Shown here one piece after another: positions 63,900 to 64,000 of a DNA stretch of 64,000 nt. The stretch's first letter is position 1, and every line of letters begins with the position of its first letter. The position numbers were made by a program, and so were the translations under genes. Source of the DNA: Muricea muricata (taxonomy: Eukaryota > Cnidaria > Anthozoa > Malacalcyonacea > Plexauridae); the NCBI GenBank assembly GCA_963855995.1, contig OY979718.1:31438982-31502981 (forward strand), written 5' to 3'. The notes below the pieces were generated by a model, which was not told the origin of the DNA, made no database searches, and saw nothing but the letters and a program-made list of their open reading frames with translations.

Positions 63900-64000
63900 A
63901 CAGAAAGAGTGCAATAGTAAAAAACGTATAGTACTTTTGCACTCTGGAGAGTGCAATAGTATTTTCCTATTGCACTCTTGGGAAATAGAACTTTCTATTC
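63900..64000. repeat. Palindromic GAGTGCAATAGTA repeats at window edge
   Basis: GAGTGCAATAGTA occurs twice, with inverted TTTGCACTC and CTATTGCACTC. Probably part of a MITE cut by the window end. Confidence 0.6.

Overview
This window is animal (metazoan) genomic DNA, not bacterial. It is AT-rich and intron-rich, with GT-AG splice sites, microsatellites and a dense load of nested transposable elements. The phylum cannot be fixed from sequence alone. The inverted-repeat families and a CCAACATTGTTGG-type palindrome recall anthozoan or other cnidarian genomes, which is an inference from memory.

The main gene fills two thirds of the window on the + strand. It is a sugar-phosphate/phosphate antiporter of the SLC37 family (closest in feel to SLC37A1/A2), with coding sequence from 21081 to 61560 in 22 core exons. 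The reading phases agree at every junction. Two small exons in the cytoplasmic loop region (35605-35646 and 36965-37015) have been tandemly duplicated with their introns (38275-38316 and 40509-40559). All nine differences between the two exon sets change an amino acid. An alternative last exon (61933-61960) can replace the terminal stop.

On the - strand at the left edge (4184 down to about 475) lie remnants of a second gene. Three exons with compatible phases encode a P-loop protein that resembles the DUF3987 family, with an in-frame stop. A 1.7 kb foldback element sits in its second intron.

Between the two genes (7866-20851) lies what looks like one 13 kb inverted-repeat element with an imperfect 9-bp target duplication. 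It holds a stack of later insertions: a 24-bp-repeat foldback, a broken Ty3/gypsy retrotransposon (about 10.46-18.72 kb), and a hAT MITE with a perfect 8-bp duplication. The Ty3 element is itself broken by an inverted LTR fragment, a palindromic MITE, a 5'-truncated LINE and a 1.8 kb insert. The right end of the 13 kb element stops about 230 bp before the SLC37 start codon.

The SLC37 introns carry many MITEs and foldbacks, two or three tRNA-derived SINEs, and an APE-type LINE (about 47.09-53.51 kb). A 2.9 kb DNA transposon has split that LINE inside the codons of its C-terminal zinc finger. Several insertions can be dated relative to each other, and one is proved by an empty site in the duplicated intron. 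Apart from the SLC37 gene and possibly the - strand gene, I see no convincing host coding sequence, and no rRNA or functional tRNA gene.
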